DNA of 40,618 bases, from the IMG/VR virus record IMGVR_UViG_3300025151_000100, positions 1 through 40,618 of that record; one strand, written 5' to 3'. The translations under genes were made by a program, and so were the position numbers. Below are positions 38,544 to 40,618 of this stretch, piece by piece; position 1 is the first letter of the stretch; each line of letters opens with the position of its first letter. The notes below the pieces were generated by a model. The model saw only the letters and a list, made by a program, of their open reading frames with translations, was not told the DNA's origin and did not search any database. The DNA comes from a virus.

Positions 38544-38835
38544 CTGCTGCTTCCCCTTGTATTAGATTAAATATACTGTCTTTGTCTTCGTCAGAAAGCT
38601 CGAAAGAAGTAGCTTGTTCTTTTTTCTGAATTGAAATTATCTTGACCAACTGCTCATTGGAGCGCTGCAATGTTTCGATATGTTTGGCGGCAACAGGGCT
38701 GAGGTATTTGTTTTGATCTGGAGACGTTGCTATGCAGTTAGCAATTTCATTAAGGAACTCTCGGGCCGACTTTCTATCGTCGCGAATGTTCCCAAGTGCC
38801 TCGTTTATTAATGATTCCAGATCGTTATTGCTCAT
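38536..38835 (-). CDS. Small helical hypothetical protein, 99 aa, after the sigma-factor gene
   Basis: The ATG at 38835 overlaps the stop of the sigma-factor gene as ATGA, so I prefer it to the in-frame TTG at 38853. The protein is predominantly alpha-helical by composition, with NDLESLINEALGNIRDDRK and a central part HIETLQRSNEQLVKIISIQ that has a coiled-coil-like look. No Cys, no membrane segment. I recall similar short proteins in marine T4-like phages without an assigned function. Its placement between a sigma factor and the M23 hub protein suggests either late-gene control or virion assembly. Confidence 0.8.
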   Translation of the reverse strand: MSNNDLESLINEALGNIRDDRKSAREFLNEIANCIATSPDQNKYLSPVAAKHIETLQRSNEQLVKIISIQKKEQATSFELSDEDKDSIFNLIQGEAADG

Positions 38836-39548
38836 AATGCCCCATTGTTCCAATTTTGAGTGAAGTAATAATACTTCTTTTTGAACTTCTTAAGAGAATT
38901 CACGATTTGCTTGGTGTTTAATCCAGTAATCTCGCGAAGGTATAAATAAATAGCCTTCTTATTAAAAATTTGAATCTCCTCTTTGGAATCAAATAAGACA
39001 CAAATTGCCTGATATACCTTCAGATCGTTTTCCTTCATTTGTGAAGTATCCCACGATTTAAGTTCCTTGTAAAACAGTTCCCAGAATTCATTCTCTTCTC
39101 TTTCGCTGATGTATGACTCTGTGGTTGAGAGATATTGTTCTTCGTAATTTTTTGCTAAGTTATCAAAATTGACTTCTGTTTTGTTTTTTCTTTGCTGTCT
39201 TTTAACTTTGTGAATAAACCAGTTTTTTGTAATAACAGAGAAATAAGAGAAAGCTTTTGAACCTTTGGAGGGATTAAACTTATCTAAAATTGTCATCAGC
39301 CATATTTTGCATTCATCTCTCAAAGAGTCAATATTTGGCAGATTTGTAAACTTGTATGTAAAAACGATTTTATCAACCATCTCATTAAAAGCTGGTTCAA
39401 TCCATTTTACATATAGTTCGGTTCTTTCTCTAACACAAGTTGTTTGACAATATCTTATGATTGCATCTTCATGATCTTGTGTAAAGTAATGATTTTTCTT
39501 ACGACGTTTCTTCTTCGGCGTCTGGGTCGGTGTTTTCGTTTTCGGCAT
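38832..39548 (-). CDS. 55: Late-transcription sigma factor, gp55-like
   Basis: 238 aa from the ATG at 39548; an upstream TTG (39557) would add three residues and is less likely. The start lies inside the 3' end of the previous gene (50-base overlap). The central region CKIWLMTILDKFNPSKGSKA followed by FSYFSVITKNWFIHKVKRQQRK matches the helix pattern of sigma region 2, in gp55 style ('KF.P.KGSKA..YF..I..N.FI...K....'). The N-terminus is very basic (PKKKRRKKNH). Region 4 of ordinary sigma factors is lacking, as in T4 gp55. In T4, gp55 directs RNA polymerase to late promoters (TATAAATA) with the clamp gp45. It would therefore read the CTAAATA boxes in this window. Confidence 0.85.
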   Translation of the reverse strand: MPKTKTPTQTPKKKRRKKNHYFTQDHEDAIIRYCQTTCVRERTELYVKWIEPAFNEMVDKIVFTYKFTNLPNIDSLRDECKIWLMTILDKFNPSKGSKAFSYFSVITKNWFIHKVKRQQRKNKTEVNFDNLAKNYEEQYLSTTESYISEREENEFWELFYKELKSWDTSQMKENDLKVYQAICVLFDSKEEIQIFNKKAIYLYLREITGLNTKQIVNSLKKFKKKYYYFTQNWNNGAL

Positions 39549-39834
39549 CTTCTTCAATTAGTCCATAAATATATTCGAAGGTCTCTAACTGTTCGTTAAA
39601 TGACCTTGCATGCTCCATGAGTCCTCCTAGAGTTTCGTCTCCGTAAAACATATCAAGCTCATAGACTCTCTCAAGATGTGTAGCGAATGAATCGACCATC
39701 TCCTTGAAGTCATACATTTCCTCTGAGATGGATAACAATTTTACGATGGCGGTTCGGACGTACAGTCCTAAGCCAACATTTAAAACTAAAGACAGTGTGA
39801 GGATTATGGATATAATTGTTTCAAGATTTGTCAT
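39499..39834 (-). CDS. Small membrane protein, 111 aa, with one N-terminal helix
   Basis: Residues about 7-26 (ISIILTLSLVLNVGLGLYV) form a single membrane-spanning helix. The rest is helical and increasingly acidic, ending in EENEN/DPDAEEE-type sequence, and probably faces the cytoplasm. The gene overlaps both neighbours: by 14 bases with the FmdB-like gene and by 50 bases with the sigma-factor gene. I recall proteins of this layout (one N-terminal helix, acidic tail) next to gp55 in marine T4-like phages. Function unknown; membrane location is supported by the sequence. Confidence 0.8.
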   Translation of the reverse strand: MTNLETIISIILTLSLVLNVGLGLYVRTAIVKLLSISEEMYDFKEMVDSFATHLERVYELDMFYGDETLGGLMEHARSFNEQLETFEYIYGLIEEDAENENTDPDAEEETS

Positions 39835-40081
39835 AAACTTTCTCTCTTATCTCTTTCTTTTGTTGTTCTAAAATTTCTCTATTTTCTTCAATAAATTTTT
39901 TAGTAATGTCGCCCGTAGTGCTGGAGGCTTCTTTTGTTTTGGTGACATATGGCTTGTTAAGCAATCGGACAAGACTATTCTCGCTACCACAATGTGGACA
40001 CTCCTTTAAGTCATCTCCAATCATATGAATAACTTTTGTTATTTCATCGCAGTTTTCACAACTGTACTTAAATATGGGCAC
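39821..40081 (-). CDS. FmdB-like zinc-ribbon protein, 86 aa
   Basis: The N-terminus MPIFKYSCENCDE with C8-x2-C11, and CPHCGSENSLVRLL with C28-x2-C31, form the paired CxxC zinc ribbon of the FmdB regulatory-protein family ('MP.Y.Y.C..C.....'). A charged helical tail (residues 60-86) follows. The start is GTG at 40081, sharing its G with the stop of the preceding gene (TAGTG). Members of this family occur in marine T4-like phages; a nucleic-acid-binding or regulatory role is assumed for the family, not proven. Confidence 0.85.
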   Translation of the reverse strand: MPIFKYSCENCDEITKVIHMIGDDLKECPHCGSENSLVRLLNKPYVTKTKEASSTTGDITKKFIEENREILEQQKKEIREKVYDKS

Positions 40082-40287
40082 TACCGGTCTACCATATTTG
40101 TTAGGTCTTGCTCGGTAATTGACGAACTATCACTAATACGTACTGTGGGAGGGTTCTCAACCACAAGACCATCTTCTGTCTCAACTAATGTAAACCCACT
40201 AAGAATAGGCACGATGTCCAATTCATTAAGAAGGGATTCTTGAAGCGCCATCATGATAGCGCCCAAAGCTTGGTTTGATAAATGCAT
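40081..40287 (-). CDS. Small conserved phage hypothetical protein, 68 aa
   Basis: Begins MHLSNQALGAIMMALQESL, a helical start I recall from short proteins near FmdB-like genes in marine T4-like phages, followed by ILSGFTLVETEDGLVVENPP and an acidic C-terminus. The ribosome site TAGGAGT overlaps the stop of the upstream gene and lies about 8 bases before the ATG. No Cys or membrane segment. Function unknown. Confidence 0.82.
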   Translation of the reverse strand: MHLSNQALGAIMMALQESLLNELDIVPILSGFTLVETEDGLVVENPPTVRISDSSSITEQDLTNMVDR

Positions 40288-40297
40288 TTTTTTACTC

Positions 40298-40522
40298 CTA
40301 TAAAGACTCTATGTCATTTTCATTTAATGTTATTATATCATTGTTTTTGTTTCTGTATACTTCAAAGTTTGTGTACTCATACACGCTTCCACCCGTCGAT
40401 TTATAAAAATGAGTCTTGGCGTCAACGATTACTCCGGTGCCGGCGTCTTTTACAATGTCTCCATCGGCATAGTATTCATACCACTTAACGAGTTGCCCAA
40501 CAACAAAATCATGGCGCGGCAA
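40298..40522 (-). CDS. Small conserved hypothetical protein, 74 aa, probable TTG start
   Basis: Beta-rich protein (FVVGQLVKWYEYYADGDIV, GTGVIVDAKTHFY, FEVYRNKNNDIITLN) with the look of a small SH3-like barrel. No in-frame ATG or GTG lies near the N-terminus. The frame can open at TTG 40522, which overlaps the last codons of the dehydratase gene by 14 bases and has GAGGA about 11 bases upstream. I recall proteins of this type ('VGDLVKW ... GTG.I') in marine T4-like phages without assigned function. The frame is well supported by composition and packing; the exact start is less certain. Confidence 0.75.
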   Translation of the reverse strand: MPRHDFVVGQLVKWYEYYADGDIVKDAGTGVIVDAKTHFYKSTGGSVYEYTNFEVYRNKNNDIITLNENDIESL

Positions 40523-40618
40523 TTGATTTCAAGTCCTCATCATACATCATTCTTGCAAGACCCTTGAACTTAACCTTTGGTTCCCATCCAAGTTTTTCTT
40601 TTGCCTTTGTGGGATCTC
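40509..40618 (-). CDS. gmd: C-terminal end of GDP-mannose 4,6-dehydratase (partial)
   Basis: The last 35 codons are visible (codons complete from base 40616); the rest lies beyond the window. The sequence DPTKAKEKLGW followed by EPKVKFKGLARMM matches the strongly conserved C-terminus of GDP-mannose 4,6-dehydratase ('GDP.KA...LGW.P...F..LV..M'). The enzyme converts GDP-mannose to GDP-4-keto-6-deoxymannose, the first step to GDP-fucose and other deoxysugars. Phages that carry it may modify host surface polysaccharide or glycosylate virion parts. It is too short to the TGA stop to check catalytic residues. Identification rests on the C-terminal motif alone. Confidence 0.82.
   Translation of the reverse strand, partial: DPTKAKEKLGWEPKVKFKGLARMMYDEDLKSIAAP

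Noticed and set aside
1-40618. Prophage or host-chromosome origin
   Set aside because: No integrase, attachment repeat, tRNA or host housekeeping gene is visible; the layout is that of a T4-like virion block. The dehydratase end is compatible with phage auxiliary genes.

Overview
The window is a densely packed block of virion genes from a T4-like (contractile-tailed) phage, most likely marine. Every gene I can support lies on the minus strand. Neighbouring genes overlap or abut (ATGA, TAATG and TAGTG junctions), the largest gap is about 45 bases, and no tRNA, integrase, insertion sequence or CRISPR array is visible. Recognisable T4 relatives are the baseplate wedge proteins gp25 and gp6 and the late sigma factor gp55. 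A GDP-mannose 4,6-dehydratase C-terminus, a FmdB-type zinc ribbon and several small proteins of a kind I associate with marine T4-like phages support the marine assignment. The host cannot be named: no photosynthesis or other host-diagnostic gene is present.

Layout in the direction of transcription, from high to low coordinates. (1) 40.6-38.5 kb is an accessory and regulatory block: end of gmd, two small conserved hypotheticals, FmdB-like zinc ribbon, a one-helix membrane protein, gp55-like sigma factor and a small helical protein. (2) 38.5-29.6 kb is a hub and spike region: a protein with an N-terminal hub-like domain and a C-terminal M23 (LytM) peptidase, a 334-aa spike-like protein, and a 2282-aa protein with two strongly hydrophobic segments, a Cys cluster and a His-rich motif. 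(3) 29.5-27.3 kb holds gp25 and gp6. (4) 27.3-0.2 kb holds ten further genes (about 9,000 residues) where T4 carries genes 7-12: a DNRLRE-like protein, a 3686-aa protein with two LamG/ConA-like domains, and eight others. (5) 0.2-0 kb holds the start of a small membrane protein with an HExxH motif.

Inferred joint function: gp25 and gp6 build the baseplate wedge, the M23 protein and spike pierce the envelope and locally cut peptidoglycan, and the giant downstream proteins form the outer baseplate and receptor-binding apparatus. gp55 would drive late transcription of the block. Two intergenic CTAAATA boxes placed just before ribosome binding sites are candidate late promoters.

The most interesting content is the enlarged and largely unrecognised outer-baseplate/adhesion module. 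Inside it I see two sets of related proteins: 341 aa and 357 aa share an N-terminal domain in exact register, and 368 aa and 445 aa share their C-terminal halves. No enzyme-based novel system is evident.
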